Shown here piece by piece: positions 20,563 to 32,358 of a stretch of DNA of 64,000 nucleotides. Position 1 is the first letter of the stretch, and every line of letters begins with the position of its first letter. This DNA is from Austropuccinia psidii (lineage: Eukaryota > Basidiomycota > Pucciniomycetes > Pucciniales > Sphaerophragmiaceae), in the NCBI GenBank assembly GCA_023105745.1, contig JALGQZ010000004.1, positions 69,429,112 through 69,493,111 on the forward strand. The letters are read 5' to 3'. The translations under genes and the position numbers were made by a program. The notes under the pieces were generated by a model that searched no databases, was not told the DNA's origin, and was given only the letters and a program-made list of their open reading frames with translations.

Positions 20563-21631
20563 TGGAAGAAAATTACATCCCACTTGAGACCCAGTCACAG
20601 GCCAACACACCAGTGACACCCTCAGAACCAGAGGGCAGCAAGGGCAAAGGAAAGAGGCACAGTGAAGGTCTCATTACAGCCAAAAAGTGGACACCAATAG
20701 CCACTCAGAGGAGTAGAAAAGCACGAAACTCTGCTTCAATTCAAGGTAAACCAACCTTAACCACTTTTACAGGAAAGATTACAATTATTAACCCAGTTGT
20801 AACTTCCAAAAGCAAACTGCCCAAGTCAGCAGACAATAAATTTGTACAAGGCACAGTCAAAGGTAAATACCCTAAGAACATAAAGTTCTTGACTGCTTGC
20901 AAACACTGATATGTCCCCTGCATACCTCAGAGATCTTGGCTTACAAAGGAACCAGCCAGAGGACAGAGAAGGATTGTCCAGAACCAGAAGACCAGGAAGA
21001 GGACACCTTGGACACAGTGGTGGATGGCAAAACAATGAGGGAGATAATATCAACCTTGCCATTCACACTCCAATTCAACAGAAACCTCAAACCAGAGTAC
21101 TGGAAGGATATGGATCAAGTTCTTCAGATCCACCAACTCCCCAAAGACTTATTTCAATGGAGCATGGACAACAAGAGGTTCAACCTAGCAACTCACTGGG
21201 CAGAACTTGGATCAAGTTGCCAGAAGATCTGTCTCAAAGAGATAGACTTCAAAGACCTTATGGTAATCACCAAAGGTTGGAATCCTACCAGGCAGCACAG
21301 ACTCCTGGAGGCAAGGGCACAGAGGATAAGGGAGAATCAAGCCACTATCCAAGCAATAGAAGAAAAATTAACCCAGACAGGGCCTACTCAGATTCCTTCA
21401 GGTTCACAAGGAGCAGGCCAAATCAGCTCTCCAGTGGCTTCAAACCATTCAGAAACCAGAAGATCAGTGGCCAAGAGTCACCATTCTTCACAGTTCCAGG
21501 AAGTTTCCAGGAGAAGACAAGGAAACAAGGGCAAGAACAAAGCCTCCTTCAACCAGAGGAGGAAAGAGTCAGACCCCATAATCCAGAAGCTGTTAGATTT
21601 GGTAAAAGAAGTACACAAGAACCAGAAGTAG
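20563..21631 (+). CDS. Element B ORF-a/b: spliced Gag-like protein, copy 1
   Basis: Exon 20563-20862 encodes a Ser/Lys/Gln-rich basic segment starting EENYIPLETQ. A 68-nt GT-AG intron (20863-20930; donor GTAAAT, branch-like CACTGAT, acceptor CATACCTCAG) joins it in frame to 20931-21631. That exon encodes a helical Trp-containing region with LFQWSMDNKRFNL, a GWNPTRQ motif and a basic tail ending VHKNQK. The GWNP block is shared with the gag remnant at 11598-11876 and resembles E gag, which supports real coding. It overlaps ORF-c in another frame for 700 nt. Start codon depends on splicing of the leader intron. Truncated by nothing; stop TAG at 21629. Confidence 0.6.
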
Positions 21632-22205
21632 CTGTAAACCACTCTAGAATCAGTATTCCTAGTAATAGAAACATTACCTCCACTCAGACTGAAAATAACA
21701 TTGTCACATCTGAGAGTAACATCAACAGTGATACACTGTGGTTACAAATGTCCCAATATTCTGAACAATCTGCAAAGCAGTTTGCAGAAATTGAAGCTAT
21801 CCAAGAGAGGATGAGACAAACTGAAGCCTCCTTGGAACAAATATTTAAGAATCTTCAAGAAGGATATGCTCAACTGAGCAAAGCCTCTGAAGAAACCAAC
21901 AAAAGACTGAATATAGTCTTTCAAGAAAAACACCACAGCAGAAGGGACAGGAAGTGGCTGGATCAAGACATTAACAAGTTGTTTAATGCCTACCATAGCT
22001 TGAAGCCCCAACCACAAGGCCAAGTTATGGATAATCCATATCAACCAGATGACATCAAACCATATGCCATGTTGATGAATAAGGCAAGATCTCCATCACA
22101 ATACCAGGATGGAGATGGCATGTTGTATTTAGAGAAGGAAGCCTTGAAACAGCTTCCTGAGGCCTCAAACTGACCCAAATTCTCTGGATCAGGAGAATAT
22201 GATCA
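20911..22205 (+). CDS. Element B ORF-c: Gag N-terminal region in the overlapping frame, copy 1
   Basis: ATG at 20911 lies inside the second intron of ORF-a/b, one base after a TGA that ends unspliced ORF-a (20907-20909). The 420-codon product is Arg/Ser/Gln/Pro-rich at first, then a predicted coiled coil (EIEAIQERMRQTEASLEQIFKNL). TGA at 22171-22173 is followed in frame by PKFSGSGEYDH, the start of the capsid, so TGA probably replaced a sense codon. Here the frame runs into the second LTR copy at 22206 and is a dead end. Confidence 0.6.
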
Positions 22206-23691
22206 TCCATAATAACACTAAGGCACTGCCATTGCGTTTTTTGAATTTCAGTGATGTCAGCCTGTGACTCAAAACCAGAGCACAAGCATGATAGCCAAAA
22301 TACCATAAACCAATGGTATAGCCGGGATACCACCAAAACATGGAGCTGAGCCAAATCAGCTCAAAAGGTATCAAAGGAAAGAGGAAACTCACCTCTTCCT
22401 GAAAATATAAGTCCCATCACCATAGGACTAGAAATAACAAAGTAATTCCTGCTCAAAGTTATTGCTGAGCATAAACCTTAATTTTCACCTCTCATCTAAA
22501 ATGTAGGAGAAAAGGCTTAACCTCATCAAATGGGTACTCAAAATGAACTCTAAGCCAGGGCTATCCAATGGTACCAGCCAAACTGAGCTAGCACCAATAT
22601 TACTGGAGTTATGGTCAATTTCAGGCCAAATAAGGGTGAACAAAACATTCACCTCTCATCTAGCTTCTACAGTTTTAGTGTGGGATACCTGAAGTATGGT
22701 CTTTTTGGAAAGAGAACAATCAGGGCTATCTGATGGTGTCATTCACTTCCTCATATCTCAACTAATGCAGAAGTTATGGGGCAAACAAGCTCAATACAGC
22801 TTTTTGCCTAAAACACACAAATGTACAAAAATCTTGTACATGGGATGACTTTGCCATATTTAATGATATCCGTATCAAATGAGGTACCATTGTGTAGATC
22901 ACATACAGGAATACACACTGAGCCAATTTTGAGGTTGATATCTCAAGTATTGACAAAGTTATGGCTGTTTTAAGGTTAAAATCCCACCTGCTGTCATATA
23001 CAGCCTTACCATGGGATAATATCCCATAATCATGAATATGAGGTGTCAAATAGACAAAGAAGAATGTTTTTACTTCAATACCTCATATTTCAGTCAATAC
23101 TGGGGTCCCATACAGTTTCTGTACAGCATTCTACGCGTCATACACGTCAGAATCAGGCTGTGAGGTCCCCAGATGAAGATTTTCACCCTGTATTGGTGAA
23201 AACCACCCAGATGTGGTTTCAAAACCACATCTGAGCCCAATACAGGCTATACAGGCTATTTGTAAACCACAAGCCAGTACTAGAAAGTAAAAAAATCTTC
23301 ACTTCCTCTACGTGGAAAGGTCTAGCACCCTTTCCACCCCATTTCAGGATAAAAAGAAGGCTTTTCACAGCCAGAATTGTCACCTCATCCTGCTCTTGAA
23401 TTCCTACATAGTACAACTGTTCAAAACAGTTATACTCTTGGAAAATAGTCAGGTTTACTTTAAACTTAAGTATTGTAGCTTTTACTATTGTAACCCAACA
23501 GGTAAAAGTTGCACCCAGGGCTTTCAACAGCACTCACCACCACTATATATCTATAGTAAAGCCCTTAATATCTTAAATTCAATCATTTATTATCAACTTA
23601 ATCATCTTTTAAAAGTACTTTTACCATGTCACAGTCATAGTTAAAGCTTGTAAATACTTATATACACCTTTATCATAGACTCACCCTGACA
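22206..23691 (+). repeat. Element B LTR, second copy (lacks first 18 bp)
   Basis: Matches 18497-19982 at a constant 3709-bp offset. Joined directly to gag sequence on its left. It is followed by TTTTGGGGGCG and the same leader. Confidence 0.88.
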
Positions 23692-24271
23692 TTTTGGGGG
23701 CGTGGCCATGTGTTTTACTTATTCTTGGACCTTACAAGTAAGTTTTTCTCTTTTTTATCATTTATTGACAATTGTTTTATATTTTTTAGGTGTATTTTTT
23801 TTAAAATATATATTTTTTATATATATTTTACCTTATTACTCATATTATAAGAGTACTTACCACGTGGTTAATACCCACTGGAACCTTTATTTTTGGCGTG
23901 TTTACATATAAAACACATGAGCCATCAATAAGACCTGTATTATTGATTTAATAAGGACACCTCTGACTGAAACACCATCAGTTGAGGCGTGGTTAAGTGT
24001 ATTGTTAACTCAATTACATTTATACAGAGCCACTCATTCAGATTACACTTGAAAAACACAAGTGTATCTGTGGGATACTGGCACACAAACAGTGTGACAG
24101 GGTACAAAAAGCTGTAATTCTGACGTGGAATTGTTGATTCAATTACACTGTCTTTATACAGGGCATATTGTAGTAACATACAAGCCCAGAGGCCAATCCT
24201 AGACGTGCAAAACCAGCATTCTTGAGAAGCCTTAACTGACATAAGCCCTCTTTTTTCCTGCCTTGATTCAG
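23692..24271 (+). other. Element B leader copy 2 with predicted intron (23738-24271)
   Basis: Same donor A|GTAAGT and acceptor TTGATTCAG as copy 1, with a few substitutions elsewhere; sites conserved. Confidence 0.6.
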
Positions 24272-25346
24272 TGGAAGAAAATTACATCCCACTTGAGACC
24301 CAGTCACAGGCCAACACACCAGTGACACCCTCAGAACCAGAGGGCAGCAAGGGCAAAGGAAAGAGGCACAGTGAAGGTCTCATTACAGCCAAAAAGTGGA
24401 CACCAATAGCCACTCAGAGGAGTAGAAAAGCACGAAACTCTGCTTCAATTCAAGGTAAACCAACCTTAACCACTTGTACAGGAAAGATTACAATTATTAA
24501 CCCAGTTGTAACTTCCAAAAGCAAACTGCCCAAGTCAGCAGACAATAAATTTGTACAAGGCACAGTCAAAGGTAAATACCCTAAGAACATAAAGTTCTTG
24601 ACTGCTTGAAAACACTGATATGTCCCCTGCATACCTCAGAGATCTTGGCTTACAAAGGAACCAGCCAGAGGACAGAGAAGGATTGTCCAGAACCAGAAGA
24701 CCAGGAAGAGGACACCTTGGACACAGTGGTGGATGGCAAAACAATGAGGGAGATAATATCAACCTTGCCATTCACACTCCAATTCAACAGAAACCTCAAA
24801 CCAGAGTACTGGAAGGATATGGATCAAGTTCTTCAGATCCACCAACTCCCCAAAGACTTATTTCAATGGAGCATGGACAACAAGAGGTTCAACCTAGCAA
24901 CTCACTGGGCAGAACTTGGATCAAGTTGCCAGAAGATCTGTCTCAAAGAGATAGACTTCAAAGACCTTATGGTAATCACCAAAGGTTGGAATCCTACCAG
25001 GCAGCACAGACTCCTGGAGGCAAGGGCACAGAGGATAAGGGAGAATCAAGCCACTATCCAAGCAATAGAAGAAAAATTAACCCAGACAGGGCCTACTCAG
25101 ATTCCTTCAGGTTCACAAGGAGCAGGCCAAATCAGCTCTCCAGTGGCTTCAAACCATTCAGAAACCAGAAGATCAGTGGCCAAGAGTCACCATTCTTCAC
25201 AGTTCCAGGAAGTTTCCAGGAGAAGACAAGGAAACAAGGGCAAGAACAAAGCCTCCTTCAACCAGAGGAGGAAAGAGTCAGACCCCATAATCCAGAAGCT
25301 GTTAGATTTGGTAAAAGAAGTACACAAGAACCAGAAGTATCTGTAA
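24272..25346 (+). CDS. Element B ORF-a/b: spliced Gag-like protein, copy 2
   Basis: Same structure as copy 1: exon 24272-24571, intron 24572-24639, exon 24640-25346. A substitution ends the unspliced ORF-a earlier (TGA at 24607-24609) without affecting the spliced frame, and the C-terminus is two residues longer (QKYL). Confidence 0.6.
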
Positions 25347-26225
25347 ACCACTCTAGAATCAGTAGTCCTAGTAATAGAAACATTACCTCCACTGAGACTG
25401 AAAATAACATTGTCACATCTGAGAGTAACATCAACAGTGATACACTGTGGTTACAAATGTCCCAATATTCTGAACAATCTGCAAAGCGGTTTGCAGAAAT
25501 TGAAGCTAGCCAAGAGAGGATGAGACAAACTGAAGCCTCCTTGGAACAAATATTTAAGAATCTTCAAGAAGGATATGCTCAACTGAGCAAAGCCTCTGAA
25601 GAAACCAACAAAAGACTGAATATAGTCTTTCAAGAAAAACACCACAGCAGAAGGGACAGGAAGTGTCTGGATCAAGACATTAACAAGTTGTTTAATGCCT
25701 ACCATAGCTTGAAGCCCCAACCACAAGGCCAAGTTATGGATAATCCATATCAACCAGATGACATCAAACCATATGCCATGTTGATGAATAAGGCAAGATC
25801 TCCATCACAATACCAGGATGGAGATGGCATGTTGTATTTAGAGAAGGAAGCCTTGAAACAGCTTCCTGAGGCCTCAAACTGACCCAAATTCTCTGGATCA
25901 GGAGAATATGATCATATGGAACTCATAGATTATATTGATGGACTCTTCATTGATGTACCAAGCATACCAGACTACTGGATCACTGCTAGTTTGAATACTG
26001 CATTTAAAGGACATGCTAGTATATGGTACACAGAAATGAAAGAAATCCATGGCAGGAGAAACTGGCCATGGTGGAAGAGTCAAATCATCCAAAAGTACAG
26101 TAATGGAACTTGGATATGGCAAAAGACCATGTCATTTGAAAATGACAAGTACTCTGTGGACAAATATCCATATGAGTGGTGTCTTAGACAGTCTAAAAGA
26201 CTTAAAGCCATTGATCCTAAGATGA
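24620..26225 (+). pseudogene. Element B ORF-c copy 2 and capsid, cut by element C
   Basis: ATG 24620 in the retained intron; 420 codons to TGA 25880-25882, then the same frame stays open through PKFSGSGEYDH and the capsid: ELIDYIDGLFIDVP, WITASLNTAFKGHASIWYTEM, WWKSQIIQKYSNGTWIWQ and YEWCLRQSKRLKAIDPKM. It stops at the target duplication GATGA (26221-26225) and resumes at 36113. This is the retrotransposon gag family typical of gypsy elements. Confidence 0.8.
26221..26225. repeat. Target-site duplication (left) of element C
   Basis: GATGA; repeated at 36113-36117. Confidence 0.95.
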
Positions 26226-27821
26226 TGTCACAGGGGCTCTTGGACAGAAATACAAGAGTGGCCTGGCACTCAGCAATCAGGGAACTCACTTGGAAGACTC
26301 CGAAAGGATAAAGAATAAAAATAATAAGAATGAATTCCTCTAAGAGATATGCAGGTACAAGATGAGATGCAAAAGAGGAAAGGGAAGCCAAATGGCCAAA
26401 GAGCCAACCAAGTAAGTCCTTAATCACTGTTTCAACCTGCCAAAAATGAATAATGGAATTAGTAAGGATATGACCACCAAATATCCATTGACAGGCGAAG
26501 AAAGAGAAAAGAGAAAGGTGCTAAATGACTGACTTAATAATATCAGTATTTGCTTGACTAAAGTGAAAAGAAAATAGAGATAAAATAGAATCAAAATATA
26601 TTAATTAACTGGGGAAAACCCCCCAGGGTGGAAAGGGTAGCCGGTATATGTGAAAAGTTGGGAGCTTGAGTTCTTCAGGCTGAAAACTGATCTGTATTGA
26701 TCCTTGAGGCTGTATTGATTCTTTTGGGAATTGATACAGCTGGCTAATATTGAAATTGAATTGGGTTGAATGAATTTCCCATGATTGAAAATGAAATACA
26801 GGTCTTGATGGATCCAGACTGTATTGAAATGAATATGGTTGCCAAGATGGATTGAGTGGAGCTTTGACACTTGACAACTTCCTTTTGGCATTGCCTCTTG
26901 AATACACTTGAGAATGAATTGAAAGTATTCCCTTGGAATGAATACTTGGAGTGAGAATAACCAATGACTGCTTGATGGCGTCATTGGTCTTTGACGCTGA
27001 AACACTTGCTCTTGAGCCTTGATGATTCCTATGAATGATTGGGTGCCTTGACGACGTGATGAGATGTTGGAATGTTGAAATGAACATTTGATATTGCCAC
27101 CATTGAATTGCTGTTGAAAAATGATGCACAATGATATATAACATCATTTATGGCATATTGGTTGATTGGCAAGAAGATTACGTCCAAAGGTCTTGAGATG
27201 GAAAGGCAGAGGGAAAAGGATGGATGTAATGGCTTCAGAGCTTGGAATGGTGTTTCTGGGCCTTTTGGGGTTTTTGGCCACTTTTGGGTTCTGAGCCAAA
27301 AACTGGCCCAAAAGGCGGGAAAGTGTCTTTTGGACACTTTGCGTCAAAGTGCGCAAAAATGCGCAAAATGCGCAAAAGTGCGCAAATGCGCAAAGTGCGC
27401 AAAAATGCGCAAAATGCGCAAAAGTGCGCAAATATGCGCAAATGCGCAAAGTGCGCAAAATGCGCAAAAAGTGCGCAAATGCGCAAAAAGTGCGCAAATG
27501 CGCAAAAGTGCGCCAAATGCGCAAAAATGCGCAAATGCGCATTATGAGCCCAAATGGCCAAAACAGCCATTTGGGCCATTTCCCCTGGTTTTGAGGGAAA
27601 TGACCAGAAATACCCATTTGGGCATAAATTGCCGCTATGGGTGCTGGATTGAGGTGAAGGGCCATGAAGGCCCCAAAACACAAATGGCCATAAATGGGCC
27701 ATAAGATAATGATGTGGCCATATTGGCCACTGGTGATGGATATGGCCAATTGGCCATAAAAGAACCGTGGCTTGGTATGCCATATGGGGATCCAAGGAGG
27801 TGAATTGCCATGGTTGTGACA
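26226..27821 (-). repeat. Element C 3' LTR (1596 bp)
   Basis: Ends TGTCACAGGGG and GTTGTGACA. Apart from array length it differs from the other LTR at only a few positions, for example 27032 against 35258. Confidence 0.95.
27349..27542. repeat. TGCGCAAA minisatellite in C 3' LTR
   Basis: About 20 units of TGCGCAAA with one to three extra A or G bases. Produces long but meaningless ORFs in several frames. Confidence 0.95.
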
Positions 27822-27836
27822 GTACCCCCCACCTTG
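27822..27836 (-). promoter_or_regulatory. Element C polypurine tract
   Basis: Minus-strand CAAGGTGGGGGGTAC immediately precedes the 3' LTR, the expected site for plus-strand priming. Confidence 0.85.
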
Positions 27837-28629
27837 AAATGGTGAGCTCCTGAGCACCAATACAAGGTGAAGCCTGTTGAGGCTATTGGAAAGATTTTGA
27901 GAGAGTGATTCAAGAGGATTGATTAAGATAAAAATTTGAAGACTGATATTACAAATTGACATTTGACGCAGGACTTGCTTGATCTTCTTTTGACATTGGC
28001 TTCATGATTGGAATTGAATTTTAAAATGAATGAAAAATTTTGACGTGATAATTGACGTGATAAAAGGAAATTTAAAATAAAAGTAAAATAGAAATAAAGA
28101 ATGAAACTGAAAATAAGAAAAGAAAAGGAAAAAGAAAAAAGAAAAATGAATTGAATCTTGAGGAGGTTCCAATCTTCATCACGGAGGTTCATAACTGATT
28201 TTGAAATTGGCCAAGGACCTGGAAAGATAAAATTGATGCCAGGTGCTCACAAAGTGGCCAAGGTGATGTTTTGACAAGATTGTAGACCCCTCAGGGAAGT
28301 GCACACCAGGAGAGGAACTTACTTTTGGTAGTTACCACTCCCGCCAGTGCCATAAAAATAAAACAAAAATGTTGAAGGAATGAATTTGAATTTTGAAGTC
28401 TTGGAAATGAATTGAAAAGTGAATGGCCCATTGTCCCAAGTGAGAATGGCCATAAGATTGGAAATGAAGTTGAAAGCCCTGCCAGGGATCTGTGTCCAAA
28501 ATTGCAAAGTGCTCACAGAGTGGCCAAGGTGATGCTTACAACAAAACAGAGTAGAATACCCCTAAAGGTGCATACCAGGAGTGGGACTTACTTTTGGTAA
28601 TTCCTCTCCCCACCAAGCACCATAATGAA
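27837..28629 (-). other. Element C 3' untranslated region with a diverged direct repeat
   Basis: No ORF. Two related blocks of about 120 bp at 28236-28360 and 28507-28625 share GTGCTCACARAGTGGCCAAGG, a following GTGATG, then CACACCAGGAG/CATACCAGGAG and GGACTTACTTTTGGTA. The rest is A-rich. Confidence 0.7.
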
Positions 28630-31600
28630 TCAAGCTTTTGAAGAATTTGGCCCAGGCTTGTCAGGATATAATGAATGAAAATCTTTGACAAGTTCAGGAC
28701 AATTCTTGAGGTTTTCGGTTGGTTCCCAAGTGGATCTTTCTGGGTCTTGACTGAAACCTTTCCATTCCACCAGATACCATAATTTTCCTCTCTTGAGCTT
28801 TGAGTCCAGTATTTGAGAGACTTCCCATTCCTCTTCTTCTTCAATGGTGATTGGAGGAGGAGGCTCTTGATGCCTATTTGGGATTGTTGACGTCTTGACT
28901 GGTTCCAAAAGGGAAATGTGGAAAACTGGGTGGATGGATTTCCATTGAGATGGAAGCTTGAGGTGGTAGGCATGAGTGCTGACTTTCTTCAAGATTGGAA
29001 AAGGACCCAGCCATCTTTCAGATAGCTTTTTGGTGGGTCTGGTTGATTTGATGTTCTTGGAAGAGAGCCATACCATGTCACCGGGATTGAAAACAGGTGG
29101 ACTTGCTCTACTTTTATCTGCATACCTCTTAAACCTGTTTATGGCAACTTCAAGTTCTCTCTTGACCTCTTGCTGTACTGATTGGATTTTTGTTGATAAC
29201 TTTCCAGCAGGAGTATCTTGAGTGATGTGAACTGAGTCAAATTGAGGATCTCTTCCATAAACAGTGAAAAACGGTGATTGTTTTGTTGAAGAGTGGTCAG
29301 AGTTATTGTAGGCAAATTCAGCCAGAGGGAGCCAGGTGTTCCAATCATCTTGATGATAACTGACATACATCCGAAGGTACTGTTCTAGTATCTGATTTAC
29401 CCTCTCTGTCTGTCCATCAGTTTCTGGATGGTAAGCAGTTGACAAGTCTCTTGAAATCTTGAGCTGCTGACAAAGGTTGGTCCAAAAGGAAGAAACAAAA
29501 AGAGAACCTCGATCACTAACAATGCTTGAAGGAAGGCCATGCTTTGAGAAAATATTCTTGATGAATAAATGGGCCAAGTCTAATGAAGTGATTGAAGCTA
29601 TTGTTGGAATAAAAACCGCCATTTTTGAGAATCTGTCCACTATGACTAAAATTGAATCAAAGGAATTGGACAGTGGCAATTGAGTGATGAAATCCATTGA
29701 AAGACAAATCCAAGGACCACTTGGAATTGGAAGAGGCTTGAGGAGTCCAAACTTCTTGTGATGAATATTTTTGTTTCTTGAACACTGTTGACAGGATGAT
29801 ACATAATCCTTGATAAATTGAGTCATGCCGGACCAGTGGAAATCCCGCTTGACAAGTTTGAGAGTCTTCTCTTGGCCAGGGTGTCCAGCTAGAGGAGAGT
29901 CATGCCGCTTTTGAAGTATATTGAGTTGAATTGTGGGGTCATTTGGGACCACCACTCGATATTTGAAAAGGAGAAGTTTGGAAGAGGAATCAAGAGAATA
30001 ATCTTGGACAGATTTACCTTTACCCAAATCTTCAAGGACACTTCTATATTGAGAATCTTGCCACACTGCCTTCTGAATTGAATCAATCAAATTTGAAAAT
30101 GAATCCACCTTGACTGCAAAAAACTTAGAAGCTTGAATTTCATCTTGCTTGATTATCTTCTGATAGTTCATTGGATTCTTGCTGATGAAATCCTCCCCCC
30201 TCTCCGGGTAAACGTCGTCCCGACGTGACAAGGCATCTGGAAGGGTGGCCAAGCGGCCGGGGCGGTAAGTGATTGAGAAATGAAATTCAGATAAAAATTC
30301 AGCCCAGCGGGCTTGACGGCGAGTGAGAATCTTGGAAGACATGAAATATTGAAGAGATGAATGATCGGTGAGAACTTCAAAAGGGGAAGAAATAGAAAGA
30401 AGGAAAGCTCTCCAGCGCTTGAGAGCCCAGACTATGCCAAGGAGTTCCTTGTCATGAATCTCATAATTGAGCTCAGCTGGGAGAAGCTTGCGGCTATCAA
30501 ATGCAATGGGATGTTTTCCTGAGTCAGAGACCTGACTCAGTACAGCACCCAAGGCATAATCTGATGCATCGGTCTCTACAATGGTGGGTAGAGAAGGATT
30601 GAAGTGAGAAAGGATTGGAGCAGTGGTGAATGCCTCTTTGAGTTGATGAAACTGTCTAAGAGCTTCCTCATTGAGGGGAAAACGGGAATCTTTCTTGAGG
30701 AAACTTGTGAGTGAACTAATTTTCTTTGAATAATTCTTGATGAAACAGCGGTAAAAATTGGCAAAGCCAAGGAATGATTGAAGAGCCTTGAGGTTTCTTG
30801 GAGGTGGCCAATTGAGAATTTGCTGGACTTTTGCTTGGTCCATCTTGAGGCCTTCAGAAGAAACTACATAACCAAGATATTCCACACTTGAAACATGAAA
30901 TAGGCATTTGGACGCCTTAGCAAAGAGGTTATTGGCTCTGAGTCTGGAAAGAACAGTGGACACATGAGTGACATGTTCTTCCTCAGATTTGGAAAAGACC
31001 ATAATGTCATCCAAATAAACCACAACATAAACATCAAGAAGATCATAAAAAATATCATTGACGAGATTTTGAAAAGAAGCAGGAGCATTGGTAAGCCCAA
31101 ATGGCATAACCAAGTACTCATAACTACCATATTTGGTTCTAAAACAAGTCAAATGTTCATCACCTTCCTTGATTCTGAGCAGGTTATATGCACCACGCAA
31201 ATCAATCTTGGAGAAGATAGAAGAACCATTGAAAACAGTGAGAAGCTGATTCATAGGAGGAACAGGATACTTGTTCTTCCTAGTAACAGCATTGAGCTTG
31301 CGGTAATCAACACACAAACGGAGGCCACCATCTTTCTTTTTGACAAAAAGAACAGGTGCTCCTGTAGAAGAGGAGCTTGGCCGGATGAAACCTTTCTCTA
31401 CATTCTCTGAAATGTAGGCCCTGAGTGTATCTGACTCTTGGTTTGATAAAGAGTAGATCACCCCAACTGGAGGTAGAGACCCCTCCAGCTCGATATGATG
31501 ATCACAGGCGCGGTGAGGAGGAAGTTTTTCTGCTTTCACCTTGGAAAATACATCCAAATATTGGTGATAAACAGAAGGAACAACCTTCATCACGGTTTCT

Positions 31601-32351
31601 ATTTCTTCTGGCTCTTCCTCTTCATCCCACAACTCCTCCAGGGAGTCATGATAAGATGAAGGAGGAAGGTCCATATTCCCAAAGAAGAGATGAAGTGAAG
31701 ATACAGAATTATCTTCTCCAACATCTTGAATCTCTTTGAAGACTTCATCTCTAGATGATAGTAATGACTGATGGGAATTAAGGGAAGGAATATGGACAGA
31801 AGACGGAAATGATGGTGTTCTAGAATCACCAACCAGAGCTGCACATGATTTGGCAGAAGAAAAGTCATTACTGAAAGAAATTGAAGGATCATTATAGTCC
31901 TTATGATCAGAATTAAAGGTGATCAATCCTTGCCTCCAATCAATAAACGGATTAAAATGATTAAGAAAGTCAAAGCCCAATATGAGGTCTTCTCCCTTGG
32001 GAGTATCAATGACTAAAAAGTCCCATTCAAAGCTTGGGAAGGAAGGGAGCTCAACCATATATTTAGTATGGTGAGTCACAAATAAAGAAGGAGACTCAGA
32101 GGAGTCAAGAATAATGAGGGGAATCTTCTCCGGGAGTTCTGACATGGTCAAAGAATACTTGTGAACAAACTGCTTTGCAATAAATGAGTTGGTAGCACCA
32201 GAATCAATGAGAATACTGTAAAACATATCAGAGAGAGAAGAAAAAACAAAAAATTTAAGAGAATTTTTGACACCAGTATTCAGAATGCACAATTGTGCTC
32301 TGGATGGAAAACTGTGAAGACCATTGAACACAACATGATCTTCACTCAGGC
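28630..32351 (-). CDS. Element C Pol: protease, RT, RNase H, integrase, chromodomain
   Basis: More than 1230 codons without interruption. Counted from the GTG at 32331: retropepsin ILIDSGATNSFI (about 40-52); RT with LRLCVDYRKLN and catalytic VVVYLDDIMVF; RNase H with ETDASDYALGAVLSQ and the tail YRPGRLATLPDALSRR; integrase zinc finger H-H-C-C (HDSPLAGHPG, CQQC), core with D in LSMDFIT, D in IVSDRGSLF and E in GQTERVNQ; and a C-terminal chromodomain (VSQILDSKLKRGKLWYLVEW, WEPTENL). All catalytic residues are present. There is no AUG at the beginning; the frame is entered by -1 frameshifting from gag at 32352-32358. Chromovirus assignment follows from the chromodomain. Confidence 0.95.
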
Positions 32352-32358
32352 TTTTCCC
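32314..32358 (-). promoter_or_regulatory. Programmed -1 ribosomal frameshift signal of element C
   Basis: On the minus strand, slippery heptamer G GGA AAA (32358-32352) in the gag frame, a 6-nt spacer GCCTGA that includes the gag stop, then an 11-bp stem GTGAAGATCAT/ATGGTCTTCAC (one T-G pair) with a 10-nt loop. A -1 slip enters the pol frame directly. Confidence 0.85.

Larger units (their letters stand above)
18497..22205 (+). repeat. Tandem duplication of B LTR plus 5' gag, unit 1
   Basis: Every recognisable landmark recurs 3709 bp downstream with only scattered substitutions. The unit runs from 18 bp inside the LTR to the gag codons for GEYDH. No canonical LTR end lies at the junction; only one or a few bases of microhomology do. 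Confidence 0.9.
22206..25914 (+). repeat. Tandem duplication of B LTR plus 5' gag, unit 2
   Basis: Second 3709-bp unit; unlike unit 1 it continues into the capsid frame at 25915. Confidence 0.9.

Noticed and set aside
27144..27962. Long ORFs on both strands over the TGCGCAAA arrays (also 35370-36137)
   Set aside because: They are repeats of Arg-Lys-Cys-Ala or Phe-Ala-His-Phe generated by the minisatellite, open in several frames at once inside an LTR.
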